A stretch of DNA of 64,000 nt from Neckera pumila (GCA_963969595.1 OZ018416.1:3984065-4048064), one strand, 5' to 3'. Counted from the first letter of the stretch, positions 48,034-60,787 are shown. The notes: a model not told the origin generated them from the sequence alone. Numbers and translations: made by a program.

Positions 48034-48695
48034 AAACCTTTATTATTCAAAAGTTCATGTAAATCATCATGTTCTTTAACCTCCAAAATCTTAATTATAG
48101 AGGGTAGGGGATGTTCTAAGGTTATGAAAGTATGATAGTTGTGTGAGCTTGTTTTATAATGAATGATAATGTGAAGCTTGCTTTTTGGTTCTCAGTTTCT
48201 ATGAGTGATTTGAAGTTGAAGCGGGCCGTGATGTTTGCAAAGAAAGTATGTGCTTGTCCAAAATTTCAAAGAAACCTACTCCGTGACCTATTCACAATCC
48301 ATACTTATATATCAAATTGTTAGTTCTTTTCACTTAAAAGTCAAAAACCCTTTGATTTTACCACCTATGGTTACAATTTTTTTTGTTATGATAGAGATTG
48401 AATATGTGATAAATGTGAAATAATTTATAAAATATGCCAATTCTGCAGCATATTCTTGAATATTTTTGTAGAAACAATTGAAGGTTCTGATATGAGTACT
48501 CTTCTTCTTGATTAGTTTGGTCTTTGCAAGTTGGGGTTACTGTGTGGATATGATAAAATAGATGAATGGTCTAATCAAATACTGATTTTAATGATTTTCT
48601 TTAGGAATATAGGAAAAAAACTACTTCTAATAAATTGTATAATATTCTAATTGCTAGAAAAAAAAGGCCCTTTTTGAATGGCTAACATATCAATG

Positions 48696-50142
48696 AGGGT
48701 GACTGCAAGAAACACTTGCTGACTTTATTGTGTTTTCAATAAATAGTGCTCATGATTTTTATTTGGACGACTTTAAAACTATAAAAATCATTTTTCAAAA
48801 TTTCAAAAGTACAGACAATGTATACATCTTTAATGCCATTGTCCCCTTGGGGAACAAAATGGATTTTGGATAGGCTCCTACAGTTGCAATATTTGTTGTG
48901 ATTTTTGAAATTTTTTGCAAAGATAGAAAAATATATTAACTTTTCAAGAATATAATTTTTATTTTAATCGGTGCCCAGGCATAAAAGTTATGGCACAAGA
49001 AGCCCTTTTTTTTAAATTCAAACAACACAATTTTCACAATTTCTTACAATTTTTTTAGAAAGTTAAGAGTTCTTGCTAGAACAATTTTACCATTGAAATT
49101 ATTATGTTTCAATTCCATCTTTGAGTTTTTAATGGTTGAGTTTTTCCTTCCATCTTGAATCTATTTCTACTTTTCAGTTTTTTAATGAGTGAAAACAAAG
49201 GGGTTTTTTAGTTATTTTTTCTAGACTTTCAACTCAATTCTTCATCATAAAAATTTAGAAAACCAAAATTAGTAGAAAAAAAAATTTAAGTGAAGAATGT
49301 TCAAGGCCAAAAAATGTAGTTGAGCAAGGTGCAAAAAAACTTGTTTCTTTCACTTTAAATGCATATATTTTGCAATCTATGCAGTCAAAGTTTTTGAAAT
49401 TTCTTCTATACATTCATGTACTTGTTTAATACAAGAACCTGTGTTAGATATGCAAGATAAAACATTAATTCAAATTTATTTGCTTTTTGCTACAAAAATG
49501 GCAATTTTGAGTGTTTTTTTTATGGAAAAAGGCGTTAGTTGGGCTATAGGGGTTAAAATAAAGATAACCATTGAAATAAAAGTACTAAAAAATTATTTGA
49601 GTAGGAGAAACAGATGAGTGCTAAATCTCAAAAACATAAATGCTTTATGTTTTAATTTAGTTAAAATAGAAAAAAATTAAATAAATAAAGTTAAAATTGG
49701 CCATTTGTAACAAGTCTATAAATGTGATCATTCACCAAAAGAATTATAAAAAATAAATTTTTTATACCTTTTGAAATGCGAGTAGAAAAAACCCGATGTT
49801 GTGGACTTTCACACCACATACAATAAATTATTTTTTAGAATTCTTTTGGATAATAGCTACAAATCTACTAAAAGATCATTTTTTCCAAATTTCAGCTCTA
49901 CATTTGTTTTTGGAATACTAAATAGTATTACCTCCCCAAATTGACAAGTGTGATGTAAAATTGGGCCCTTTTTTTGGAAAATAAAATATTTTTGAAAATT
50001 GAAAAAAAATTAGTCATGATATATCGTAGTCATGAATATCTTACTTATAAATCCTGAGTGAAAAAGAATGCAAAAGTTATAGCCAGAAAACCTATCAACA
50101 CACATAGTCTAACGCAAAATAAAACATATGTTTTTTGCAATC
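48696..50142. mobile_element. GCAAGAAACAC-type element carrying a nested TTAA-type element
   Basis: The ends are GGGTGACTGCAAGAAACACT and ACATATGTTTTTTGCAATCC. Subtracting the nested 727-bp TTAA-type element leaves about 720 bp, close to the sizes of the siblings. A CATTAGAG-type MITE starts at the very next base. Confidence 0.6.
48830..49556 (+). mobile_element. TTAA-type element, 727 bp
   Basis: It starts TTAATGCCATTGTCCCCTTG (the GTCCCC hairpin block of this subfamily) and ends GGGCTATAGGGGTTAA. The interior follows 54042-54965, including ATTTTAATCGGTGCCCAGGC. Confidence 0.7.
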
Positions 50143-50859
50143 CATTAGATGTTTTTCAGCCCCTTTGAAGGGCTATGTCAAGACTCGGATCCGAAGTACG
50201 GAATACTGCCGAGGCTTCATTATGATCGGAAACTCCCTTCCCTGGATCTCGTGAGAATCTGACAAACTAGGGACGACGATCAAACCTTACTAACATTCGA
50301 ACTCACCAGAGAAGCATCAGCCAAAGAACTTCCCCCTCTCTCCCGATTCACCCGAGGAGGCACAGTCATATACCCTAAGATTCTCTCTGCACAGGGACTG
50401 AGAACATGGGCCTTGAAGCTAACACGACCAGAGCGTAATCAGATCAAAGCATAAGCAGATCAATGTTCATGTTTGAAGAATGTCACGTGAGGGACAACGC
50501 CCCCCTCACTGGGCTTTATCCTGGCCTTTGTAACTGTCTGGATCTTCCCTTGTAACTGCCCCGACCCTCCTCACTCGCTCGTTCAGGTTCCACATCCCGA
50601 TTCCGTCCAGATGAGACGACAGAGTCGTAACAGGTTGCAAGTTCCTTGGGCTACCAAGGTCGGGGGAACAGCCTTACAGCTGCTGCATGACGCGGCAAAA
50701 CGACTACCACATCACCCCAATTTTTTTTTATTTTTTTTTCTTGCATTTTAAATTTTAAAAAAAAATTCTGACAGCCGACGTTCCCCGATCTACCAGGGGA
50801 ACAGCGTCGGGGGAGCAAGCCTGAAATGGCCCCTTAGTCCCCCCAAATCTCTTCTAATG
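50143..50859. mobile_element. CATTAGAG-type MITE interrupted by a GC-rich solo LTR
   Basis: It begins CATTAGATGTTTTTCAGCCC and ends CCAAATCTCTTCTAATG. The left and right parts align with the intact MITE at 7468-7746 on either side of the inserted LTR. Confidence 0.7.
50176..50632. mobile_element. Solo LTR, 457 bp, GC-rich
   Basis: It starts TGTCAAGACTCGGATCCGAA and ends GAGTCGTAACA, so it has the TG...CA termini of LTRs, and the start is of the type common in plant Ty3/gypsy LTRs. Its composition differs sharply from the surrounding AT-rich DNA. The flanks are GGCTA (left) and GGTTG (right). The related intact MITE reads GGCTG there, so each flank differs from GGCTG by one transition. This fits a 5-bp target duplication that has since mutated. 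Confidence 0.65.
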
Positions 50860-51350
50860 ACCCATGACCACATTAGAAAAGAGGCATTCTTAAGCGATCA
50901 ACTAAAAAGGTACTCAAGTAAGGTCCCAACCAAAAAGGCATATTAAATGAATCAATGTATTGGATTGATAGTCTAAGCGACTTGACAACCCTTACGCACC
51001 AAAGAAAATTTTGTATTAAAAAAAGAAAGCATGTTATTTAGATTAAAAAAACCACCTTGTTTAATTTTATAAACTATATAATGAAATTAATTTTTCATAA
51101 TCTAATATTCCATTACAACAATATTCCATTATTTTAAAACACAAAACAGTTCTCAAGGTTATTTTATTTAATAGTGATTTATTATTATATTTAAAATATT
51201 AATTTAATAAATTATATATATGTATATTTTATATGATATTTAATGAAGACTATACAATACTCTTGACTACAAAAATATAGATATTGAAAGATACTCTCTA
51301 AAAAGGTTACTTTACTAATAGCTTTTATTATAGTATTTGAAGTATTGTGT
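50860..51350. other. AT-rich stretch, nothing recognised
   Basis: No gene or repeat ends were found in this interval. Confidence 0.4.
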
Positions 51351-51357
51351 TTAATTT

Positions 51358-51530
<173 letters not shown>

Positions 51531-51594
51531 AATTTACTAGATTTTAAATCCAATTATTTTAAAATTTTCAATATTAAATTACAATTACAATTAC

Positions 51595-52519
51595 TTAACC
51601 CCTAAAGGACCAACTTGCGTTTTTTGGCCGCATAGAAATTTTGGGCAGGTACGTACGACTAGAGATTTCCATATTATTGGCTGAAATTTTAATAGAAGGT
51701 GGGGGCGAGGAATATCTTTCATATGCACCAAATTTCATGACATTTGGAAATACGAGTCAAATGTTATGGACTAATATGTTACTTTTCTTCGTAATTGGGC
51801 AGTCCGGGTATATCAAAACAAATTGCTTTTTTGGAAAACCAAAATTTGAAATTGGTTTTCTAGAGTTATATATAGGTAAAAAGCTTTGAATCATCCCATT
51901 TTGATCAATGAGTCAAAAGTTATGAAGATTTTAAATTTGCAGGCAATTATAGATTCTCTACTCTAAAATAAGCTTTGAAGTCCTTTATCTTACTTAATTT
52001 TTGATGTTTTTTGGAAGAAATAAAATCCTAGGATGTAAATTGTTTATTATAACATTACAACCATTGGGATTGGCATTTTTCAATTCAATCATTAAATTCT
52101 TGACAACTTAGTATTTTGCTACTACTATCTACTTACTATTTTTTCCTATATGTTGGATAATTCCAAATGAAGTAAAATTTTTCAAGCATGTAGCCAACTT
52201 GTCTAGGAAAAAGAATCCAAAGAAGCACCATCATTTTGGACATTTTTTCATCAAAAACTGAGCTTGTGAAGTGCAACTGCCCTGTTTTTTGCAGGGCCCA
52301 AAAAATGATTTCAGGGAATTTGAATGCTTATATCTTGCAATCCACATGGGGGAAATTTCTGAAATTTTTACCACATGTTCTCAAGTCAACATACTTCAAG
52401 ATCCTATGATTTTATGTGTCAGAACTTTTTTTTTTTTTCAAAAATTGGGTACTTGTATTAAAGATGGCAATTTTTGAGCATTTTTGATGAAAACATAGTC
52501 ATGGAACTTTAGGAGTTAA
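51595..52519 (+). mobile_element. TTAA-type element, 925 bp, complete
   Basis: It starts TTAACCCCTAAAGGACCAAC and ends AACTTTAGGAGTTAA. It is a good reference copy of its subfamily, with no nested insertion. The next copy lies inverted only 16 bp downstream. Confidence 0.8.
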
Positions 52520-52535
52520 AACACTTTTCAAGATC

Positions 52536-53472
52536 TTAACCCCTTAAGGTCAAAGACTATGTTTTCACCAAAAACGCCCCAAAATTACCATTTGTAGTAC
52601 AAGTACCAAATTTAAAAAAAAAAACATTTTTGGACATATGTAGGCGTAGAATCTTGTAGTAAGCTTGTTTGAAAATATTTAGAAAAAATTTCAGAATTTT
52701 CCACCTTGTAGATTGTAAGATATTAGCATTTGAATTGACAAAGACCCTTTATTTGGCTCTACAAAAAATTAGGTGGTTGTACTTCACAAGGTCACATTTA
52801 AATGGTAAATTGTCCAAAATTGTGGTTACTCCCTTGGATTCATTTTTCAAAGCAAGTTGGCTACATATTTGAAAAATTTTAGATCATTTGGAATTGTACA
52901 ACATACAGGAAGAATATAATAAGTAGAAAGAAATAGAGAATGATTCAAAACACTAAATTGTTAAGAATTTAATTTTGGAGTTGAAAAATGTCCATCCCAA
53001 CAATTGTAATGTTGTAATAAACAATCTACATCCTATGCTTTTAATTTTTTCAAAAAATATTAAAAATTGAGTTAAATGAAGGACTTCAAAGTTTATTTTA
53101 GAGTAGGGAATCCATAATTGCCCGCAAACTAGAACATCTCATAATTTTCATCTCATAAATCAAAGTGGAATAATTCAAAGCTTTACACATATATATAATT
53201 GTAGAAAATCAATTTCAAATTTTTCTTTTTTTTGAAAAGTGATTTTTCAAAAAAAATTTGAGTTGCCCACCATCCATTGAAAATAGCATATCATCCAATA
53301 ACTTTTTAACCATGTAGTCAAAAGTTTTGAAAACTATTGGACCATAAAGCTACTCCTTGGGCAGACATTGTGTGAAGTTTTCAAAGAAATAAAATAAAAA
53401 TTTTGTTTGTAGTGAACTGCTCAAAATTGCTATGTTGCCAAAAAAAACGCTGTTTGGTCCATTAGGGGTTAA
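52536..53472 (-). mobile_element. TTAA-type element, 937 bp, complete, inverted
   Basis: It starts TTAACCCCTTAAGGTCAAAG and ends TTGGTCCATTAGGGGTTAA. It is the reverse of the 51595 copy, with which it could form an imperfect giant hairpin. Confidence 0.8.
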
Positions 53473-54041
53473 ACTAGTTGAATAGTCATGAATTTTTGCT
53501 AAAACTGCTTCTGCTAGTGGAGAGAGGACTTGTTGCTAGCCAAGGAGAACTAATCCTTGTATTGCAAAAAACACTGAATTCTTTATTTGCCACATATGAT
53601 AAAATTTTCAATTTTTGAATTCATATTTGCAATCCAAGGCCTTGAATCAATGAAAAAATACAAAATTTAAGCGGCACAAAATAGGGGGCAGTTTTTACAT
53701 TTATCCTTTGACGGGGCAATAGAGGGGTCAGTCCTCCTTGGTGCTTGTTGCTAGGATGGACGAAGCTTGAAAATTGGTTTGTTTACCTTCCAGGTTAATT
53801 TGGGTAGGTCATCATCTGCACTAGTGTAGAGGCCCATCCATTGTCCCTCCTTAATATGATTGACTTGGTTGGTCAATAAAACCAACCAATCCTAAGGTAT
53901 GCACAAAATGAGGAACTAACATTACTGGATTTCACTGTTGGTAAGTGAAAAGGTAGCTGAGATCTCTGCCCATGGTCAAAATCTTGTCTCTCGTGTCTTG
54001 TTTGTCAACGTCCGATAAGTTAGCAATTGTTCTAAGTCCAT
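53473..54041. other. Unassigned sequence, perhaps upstream part of the LINE relic
   Basis: Composition is more mixed here (for example 53700-54000) than in the TTAA-type elements on both sides. It could be the part of the decayed LINE lying before the inserted element at 54042, but I could not find reverse-transcriptase motifs. Confidence 0.2.
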
Positions 54042-54965
54042 TTAACCCCTAAACTACCAAAGTCCCCTCGGGGGACATTTGGGATTTTGGGCAGGCTCAT
54101 GCAACCTGAAATTTTGACTTGATTTTTTGAAACTTTTTTTTGTAGATAGGAAATCACAATAGCTTTCTAAAAATATAATTTTTTTTTCAATCGGTTCCTG
54201 GGAGCAAAAGTTATGCCACCTGAAGTCAAAAAAGCAGGTCACTAGGCAGAAAAAAAAAACTTTAAAAAATTGAATTTTTTTTTTTCAAATTTTTTTCCTC
54301 AAAGATCATGTTTTTGTCTAAATTTGAAGCTTTGATCATTCTTTTTGGATTCAATATGAGAAAGTTATGGATAATCTTGTTTCTTGGGCAATCTAAGCGT
54401 CTACCAAAAAAACACTTAGAATTCATTTCTGAATGCATTTTTCAAAAAGATTCAAATTTTTTTTTTGACAAGGTAAAGTTTGTTTGCAAGAATAATCCTA
54501 CCATTGGGATTATGGTGTTTTAATTCCACCTAAAAGCTATTAACAATTTAGTATTTTGTTCAATTTTGGACCTACTTCTATTTAACAATTTTTTTATATG
54601 TGAAAATCAAGTTTTGACATTCTAAAATTTTTTTCTTGAACTCTCAACTCAAATCTGCAACACAAAAAATTTTAACTTTATAGTGTGTAGTGCAAAAAAA
54701 TCCATAAATGGCCATCAAAGTCAATTGAAATTGCAAGCTGCAGTTCCAAAAAACTTCTTTTACCAACCTCAAATGTTATTATCTTCCAATCCGTATGGTC
54801 AAACTTCATGAAATTTTAACCACATGATCTAAAACAAATGAAGTTCAAGATCCTAAGGTTAGATTCTAAAAAAAAGTTTTTTTTTGTTTAGGGAGTGATC
54901 GCAGCAGAAATGGCAGTTTTCAGTGGTTTTGGAGCCAGAAACAACCTTGGTATTTTAGGGGTTAA
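54042..54965 (+). mobile_element. TTAA-type element, 924 bp, complete (hairpin subfamily)
   Basis: It starts TTAACCCCTAAACTACCAAA and ends GGTATTTTAGGGGTTAA. GTCCCCTCGGGGGAC forms a small hairpin near the left end. It is homologous to 20388-21237. Confidence 0.8.
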
Positions 54966-55089
54966 AGCAAGTTCCCTAGTCCTTGTGATCACAACAATCA
55001 GCCCAATTTCAAAGCAACTCTCAATTCTCAATCAGCCCCCTGGGAAAATAGTTTATGAGGGATTCACATGGAGAATTTGAGTTCTTGAA

Positions 55090-55900
55090 TTTTGTAAAAA
55101 GAATGGTGGGATTCTAATTCTTTTTTACTTGGGTGATATTCAATCTTTGAAGCTTGATCCTAAACTTTGGCAGTGGGATATTGGTCATCAGTTTTCAGAT
55201 TATACGACATCCATTGATCGCCAACTCCTTACCAAGCAATGTCAACTCAAATGCTCCATTCGCTCCAAATGGTCAGGCCATCTTTCTCTTCACTTTTTAC
55301 TTGATTGGCGGGATCTTTGGCACAAATCTAAATCTCAAAAAAGTGGCATTTATGTGGTCTATTTGGCATAGCACGGTGGTGGTCCATTTGTGAGGAGCAT
55401 GTATCAATCCAGCTCTTGACGTTAGGTGTAATTGTTGTACACCAATACACAAGTTCTACCAATGCTCTTGTGCACAAGTTCTACCAATTCTCTCGTGCTC
55501 AGGAGATTTGGAAATATACACAGTGGATTCTCTACCACATACAAGGAGAACAAATGGCTATAGGACCTCACAGCTGTTTCAGTTCAACCCAATGTATCTT
55601 TGGCACTAAACTTCCACGTAGATTTACTGACCTCAAGACTATATGCACTCTGCTTCAAGGTCAAGCATTACGGATAATATGGATTTCACGAAATAGTAAG
55701 GTGTTTGCTGATGCTTCTTGGCCAGGAGATAACGGTTGATCAACAAGCATTGTGAAAAGCACTCTCAGATGTGCGTCGTGTGGCACAAATTAAGGCATAG
55801 TGTAATGCTTGCCATCACCTCCATTTGTCTAATAAGTTCCACACTAGGTTTGAACGTGTCTAACTTCAATCCCCCGTCTTGGCGAGTAGGAGGGGTGATA
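55090..55900 (+). pseudogene. Decayed LINE 3' region with zf-RVT-like domain
   Basis: Several frames on the plus strand, joined only by frameshifts, recall the region behind reverse transcriptase in plant LINEs. One frame has LKLDPKLWQWDIG, the next a KKVAFMWSIWH block, then a region with cysteines (DVRCNCC in another frame) and RAQEIWKYTQWILYH. The last fits the CxxA...W end of the zf-RVT zinc-binding domain. Stops and shifts make it non-functional. The family assignment is by pattern only. Confidence 0.45.
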
Positions 55901-55906
55901 AAGAGG

Positions 55907-56238
55907 CATTCAAAAAAAATATCAGCCCTCTGGAGGGCTACTCCAAATTGACATACCAAGCTATCTCTAAGCTTTGCCTGTCAGTCTAAAAAAGTCCCCT
56001 GGTGAGCAGTTAGGGTGTATGACTGCTCGCCAAAACATTCATATTTTGAAATTTATTTATTTATTATTATTAATTTTTTACTTGTAAAATTATTCTCGGA
56101 TCCTGCTCCACTCTCACTGCAATTTTCAACTACGCGGGAATAGAGGAAAAATGAAATTTTTAGCCCCCAAAATTAAAATCTCAGGGTACTTCAAAGGATG
56201 TGGAGCAGTCCTCCGAAGGCCTAAAATTTTCTCTAATG
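55907..56238. mobile_element. CATTAGAG-type MITE, 332 bp, complete
   Basis: It begins CATTCAAAAAAAATATCAGC and ends CTAAAATTTTCTCTAATG, with GGAGGGCTACTCC and GGAGCAGTCCTCC as inner inverted blocks. It is the same subfamily as 5392-7415 and 24975-25282, and it sits right after the LINE relic. Confidence 0.7.
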
Positions 56239-57148
56239 GTGTTTTGGAACAAGGTGTGCCCTCCTAGGTGCTCTTTTATTTAGTGATTTTTTGTTCTTTC
56301 CTTGGCAGCTGTTTAAATTTAGACTTAACTGTTGTTCTTGGATATCCTTTTAATGCAGTGGTTCAAAAAATATAAAAATATAAAAAAAAATAAAAATGAA
56401 ATTATTAGATCTAGTTATTATTTATAAATAGTTTAATATCCATAGACTTGATTAGAACAAATTATTATTGATAAATAAACATTCCTTACATCATATTGAT
56501 TCCATTCCAAAGTATATATCAATGAACATTTTATATTGTTATTGTAATATGATTTAGATTATTTTGAATATATAGAGTCATCTGAATAATTAGGCCTAAT
56601 GATGGTATATATTGGAATGAACCAATGCAATATTTTTTTTATATTATTTATTGGATTGTTGATTTTAATTTTGAATGGCATTTGAACTTTGTACTTAAAA
56701 ATATATTGCACCCTCATTATCTAAGAAAACCATTTTCTTAATTAAAAATAAAAAAATTGAGATTTAAAAAAATCACTTTTTATTATATACTACAGAGTAT
56801 TATATTCAGGCAACTTAAGATATTGTAAATTGAATATACCTTTTAGATTGAGATTGTAAGAGCTTTGTTCAATAGTGACATTGTAAAGTTATAATTTTAA
56901 AATGAGATTCAAAAAGTAATTCTTGACTTTATAGAGACATTCAAAAATATGGTAACTTTTTTCCAACCATCATGGTAATTTTTCAATTTAATTTAAAAAG
57001 TGATAAAATCATTTAATAGTTAGGAATAAAAAGACATATATTTAGATTTGTAAGGTTGCAAAAAAACTTATATAAGAATTATATGATGTAAAATGTTGTA
57101 CTTGTTGAAATCACTTGCTTTTGATATGAAGAATAGCATCTTAGAATT
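56239..57148. other. AT-rich stretch, nothing recognised
   Basis: No coding region and no repeat ends that pair were found. Confidence 0.4.
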
Positions 57149-58233
57149 GGGTGATTGCAAGAGACAGTACTATTATTTGTTGCATTTTGGTCTTCTACTT
57201 ACTAATTGCTATCATTTTTGGAACATTTTAAATTTAGAGAAAAATTTAAAATAATTTAAAATATAAAGCCAATTTGAAAAAGTTTTAAGATCAAATACAA
57301 TAAGAAAAATATAGAATAGTTTTTTAAGTAGGAGAACTAAGAGAATATATAATAAAAGATTTTTTTTTTTATTAGAATTAAAATTTTAAAATAATTTAAA
57401 AATTAAATTTGAAATTTTTATTTAGCTCTTAAGTCCTAATTGCTTATAACAATAATCAATTTAACATACCAAATTTCAAACCCTTAAAATTGCAAAAGTA
57501 ACATGTTTTTTGAAATAATAGTTTCCTAACCAAAAAAAAGAAACTCAAAAACTTTGATAGAAGTTATAATTTTAAAATTGCCAATTTCCAATATCCACCT
57601 TCAATTATACTCCGTATATGATTTTCATTTACATTGAGTCATGATTCTTACAAAATTTTGCATAAAAAAACACACCAACATATTGCATACAAGGTATGAC
57701 TGCATATTAACTACACTAAATAGGGAAATCAGATTGCCCTACACTAATTTTTTTGACATTGTATACTATATCAATATTACATTTATTGTAGAAGGATGTA
57801 ATAATGTATGAAACAAGTGTGTTGCATGGGTTGGTGTTCTGATTCATAGCTCAAGATTAGAGAATGGCTCGTGCCTCCATCTGGATAAGCAATGAGTCAT
57901 TAGATAATTTCTTTGGAATAAGGCAATTTAATTGTTAAGGCAACCCAATTTCACTATTCACTGTAGCATATGTTTTACCATTGCCATAGCAAAAATGAAA
58001 GTAATTTTTTTTCTAATTTTTTAATTTGTATAAACTTTGAAATTCAATATCTTTTAAACATGAAGGGGCTTTGTTGCAATGTGAGAAGTTGCATTTTTGA
58101 TATGAATAGAAGCTCTTTGTACCAAAACTTTGCAAAGCTAGCTTAATTTTGTGGCGTTTAAACATGGAATGTGATAGTTATGTTTTTTTAGAAATAAAAG
58201 ATAATTTAATTTAATTTTTAGATTTATAAAACT
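57149..58233. repeat. Orphan GCAAGAAACAC-type end and dispersed AAATTCAATA-type repeat
   Basis: GGGTGATTGCAAGAGACAG at 57149 looks like one end of the family at 449-1192, but no partner end was found. From about 57945 to 58233 the sequence matches the dispersed repeat at 33460 and 35340. Confidence 0.4.
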
Positions 58234-58791
58234 TTAACCCTTTAGGGCCTAAGGAGTCCCAAGCAACCTCTTGAATTCTTTTGGAATCAAATTTGCATAT
58301 TAAAATTTTACAATTTAATTTAAATTAATATTTTCCACATATAACCATGCATATCTTCTATCTCATCTGATTTTTAAATGTTTTTTGGGAAAAAATTGAA
58401 ATTTATAAGATTTTTTAGGGTTTCTATCTTTAAAAAATTATAGTAATTACAGAAAAGCTCACTTTACCATGAAATTTTTATAGAAAATAGAGGAAATTAT
58501 AATGAACATTTTGGTGCAGTTGGCATTCTCTCTTTAGTTATATACAAATAAATTTGATAGAGAAACATGTTCCATAGTGCATTTTGAAACTTTAGAAATC
58601 CCAACTTCAAATTGCCATAGACAAATCATTATTGCTCCAAATTTGATGGCTAATGGCTCATTGCAACCGGAATTCCCGTGCCCTCACATTTCATTCACAC
58701 CTCACAAGCAACTAAGGCTAGGAAAGTGTTCCAGTTCTCAAAATTCAGTTTAAAAAGACCAAAATTGGCATGCTTGGCCCTAAAGGGTTAA
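58234..58791. mobile_element. Small TTAA-type element with perfect ends, 558 bp
   Basis: The ends TTAACCCTTTAGGGCC and GGCCCTAAAGGGTTAA are exact inverse copies. The flanking host repeat is uninterrupted at about 35378 (AAAACTTTGAAATTCAATA). This supports insertion at a TTAA-like site with duplication of TTAA. The interior is unrelated to the larger TTAA-type elements and has no coding sequence. Confidence 0.8.
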
Positions 58792-59187
58792 AATTCAATA
58801 ACTTTCACATCTTAGGTCCAAATGCCACAAAATAAAGTCCATGCATCCCTCAAGCCTTCTTCCTTGAGAGCTTTCTAATGGTATCAATGACATAGCTGGG
58901 AGATTTGTGAGGTTGGGGGATTTGAGGTTTTATAGATCTCAATGTATCAATCAAACAAAAAAAAATCAAATAAAACAAAACAAACAACCTAATTTAAGGT
59001 AGAAATGGGTCAAGGATGTGTATTGACATTGCTACTTAGAGTGGTATTAACAAAAGCCAAAAATAAGCCAAAGTGACATTCTTGGATGGCATTCTACATC
59101 TTTTCACTTGTGGTGCAATGGTGTCTCAATGGTGAGATTTTTAATTTTATACAATACCACGCCTTGGTAGTGAATTGTCAATTTAAT
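58792..59187. other. Remainder of the dispersed repeat, no gene
   Basis: Sequence to about 58990 continues the repeat interrupted by the element at 58234. The rest is AT-rich and unassigned. Confidence 0.4.
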
Positions 59188-60398
59188 TTATCCCTAAAGT
59201 TCTATGATTATGTTTTCACCAAAAAATGCTCAAAAATTTCCATTTTTAATACAAGTACCAAATTTTTACAAAAACACATGTAATCGGAGGATCTTATAGT
59301 ATGCTAATTTGAAAACATGTGGTAAAAATTTCAAAAAATTCCATTGTGTGGATTGCAAGCATTATAGAAAGTTTGGGCCCTGTGACAGGCCGTCTAACAA
59401 GCCGCCAAATGTGCAAATCCAAAGAGTTTTATTTTTATTTTTATTTTTATTTTTATTTAATTTTTATTTCTTTATTATTTTGAAAAAATAAAAATAAAAA
59501 AAATTAGTCCCAGTCTTGCGTGGCACACACCCTAACAACGTTTTTGAGAAAAAAATATTTTTATTATTTTTAATTTTTTAATATTTATTTTCTATAAATG
59601 CACATTTTACTATAGTTCCAGCAGCTCTCAGTAGGGTCCAAATTTCTTGTAATAATTTAAGCATTTGAATTCAATGAAATCATTTTTTTGGCCTTGTAGG
59701 TAAAAAACAGGATTACACAACCTCACTTTTCTACGAAAAAATATCCAAAAAATTAATAATGCTTCTTTGAATTCATTTTTCTAGACAAGTTGACAACATA
59801 TTTGAAAAATTTCACATCATTTACAATTGTATAATATATAGGGAAAAAAACAGTATATAGAAAGAACTGATAGAGAATGGTTTAAAACACTAAACTGTTA
59901 AGAATTTAGTTATGGAATTGAAAAATGTCAATTCCAATAGTTGCAACGTTATAATAAACAATTTGTATCCTATGATTTTATTCTTTTCACAAAAATATTG
60001 AAAATTGAGTTATATAAATGACTTCAAAGTTCATTTTAGAGTAGAGAATCCAAAACTACTCGCAAACTAAAACTTCTCATAACTTTCATCTCATTGATCA
60101 AAATGGAATGATTCAAAGCTTTCCACGTACATATAAATCTAAAAAAACAATTTCAAATTTTTGTTTATGAAAAAGTGATTTTTTTCATCTACCCGGATTG
60201 CCATTTACAAAAAAAAACAAAAACATATTAGGCCATAGCTTTTGACTCATATTTCCAAATGTCATGACATTTAGTGCATGTAGAAGATATTCCTTGCCCA
60301 CCTTCTACTAAAATTTCAGTCTAAAATATGCAAATCCTTATTAACATTAGTTTACTCAGAATTGCTATTTTGCCAAAAAATGCATGCTTAGGGGTTAA
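59188..60398 (-). mobile_element. TTAA-type element, about 1.2 kb with a nested insertion
   Basis: The left end TTATCCCTAAAGTTC is a changed TTAA end and the right end is CATGCTTAGGGGTTAA. The body matches 52536-53472 apart from an insertion of about 280 bp near 59365-59650. Confidence 0.65.
59365..59650. mobile_element. Small nested element with GGGCCCTGTGACAGG-like end
   Basis: The interval interrupts the TTAA-type element. The left edge GTTTGGGCCCTGTGACAG and the inverse of the right edge (ATTTGGACCCTACTGAGAG) are imperfectly alike. The centre is a T/A-rich low-complexity tract. The exact ends are not certain. Confidence 0.4.
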
Positions 60399-60542
60399 AT
60401 GATGCAACTCCTCCTATTGGAAATTGCAAATGGCAAAGATTTACATTTGGGATCATATAACAAGTACCAGAGTTGTAGAATTTAAATTTGCTGATCTAAT
60501 AAAATTATAAAATTGACATTGTAAAGTTCATCCTCAAGCACA

Positions 60543-60697
60543 GGAAGAATGGGGAAGTGTTACCCTCCCGGGTACTCTTTTCTAGGTTGTTACTTCACCC
60601 CACCCTTGACTTTCTTAAAATAGAAAGTCAAGGGGGAATGAAGAAACACCCTAGGAAAGAATACCATAGAGGGTAACGCCTCCCCGTTCTTCTTGTG
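60543..60697. mobile_element. Hairpin MITE with GGGGAGGCGTTACCCTC arms (copy 2)
   Basis: GGGGAAGTGTTACCCTCCC pairs with GAGGGTAACGCCTCCCC, and CCCTTGACTTTCT pairs with AGAAAGTCAAGGG around the loop. It is the same family as 30983-31135. Confidence 0.7.
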
Positions 60698-60787
60698 AAG
60701 TAGAGTTTGAGTTATACCATGCTCCAATAGCAAAGAAATACTAAGCCTGGGTAGTAAAGTTCATTAATTCTTCATTCCAAGTCATGG

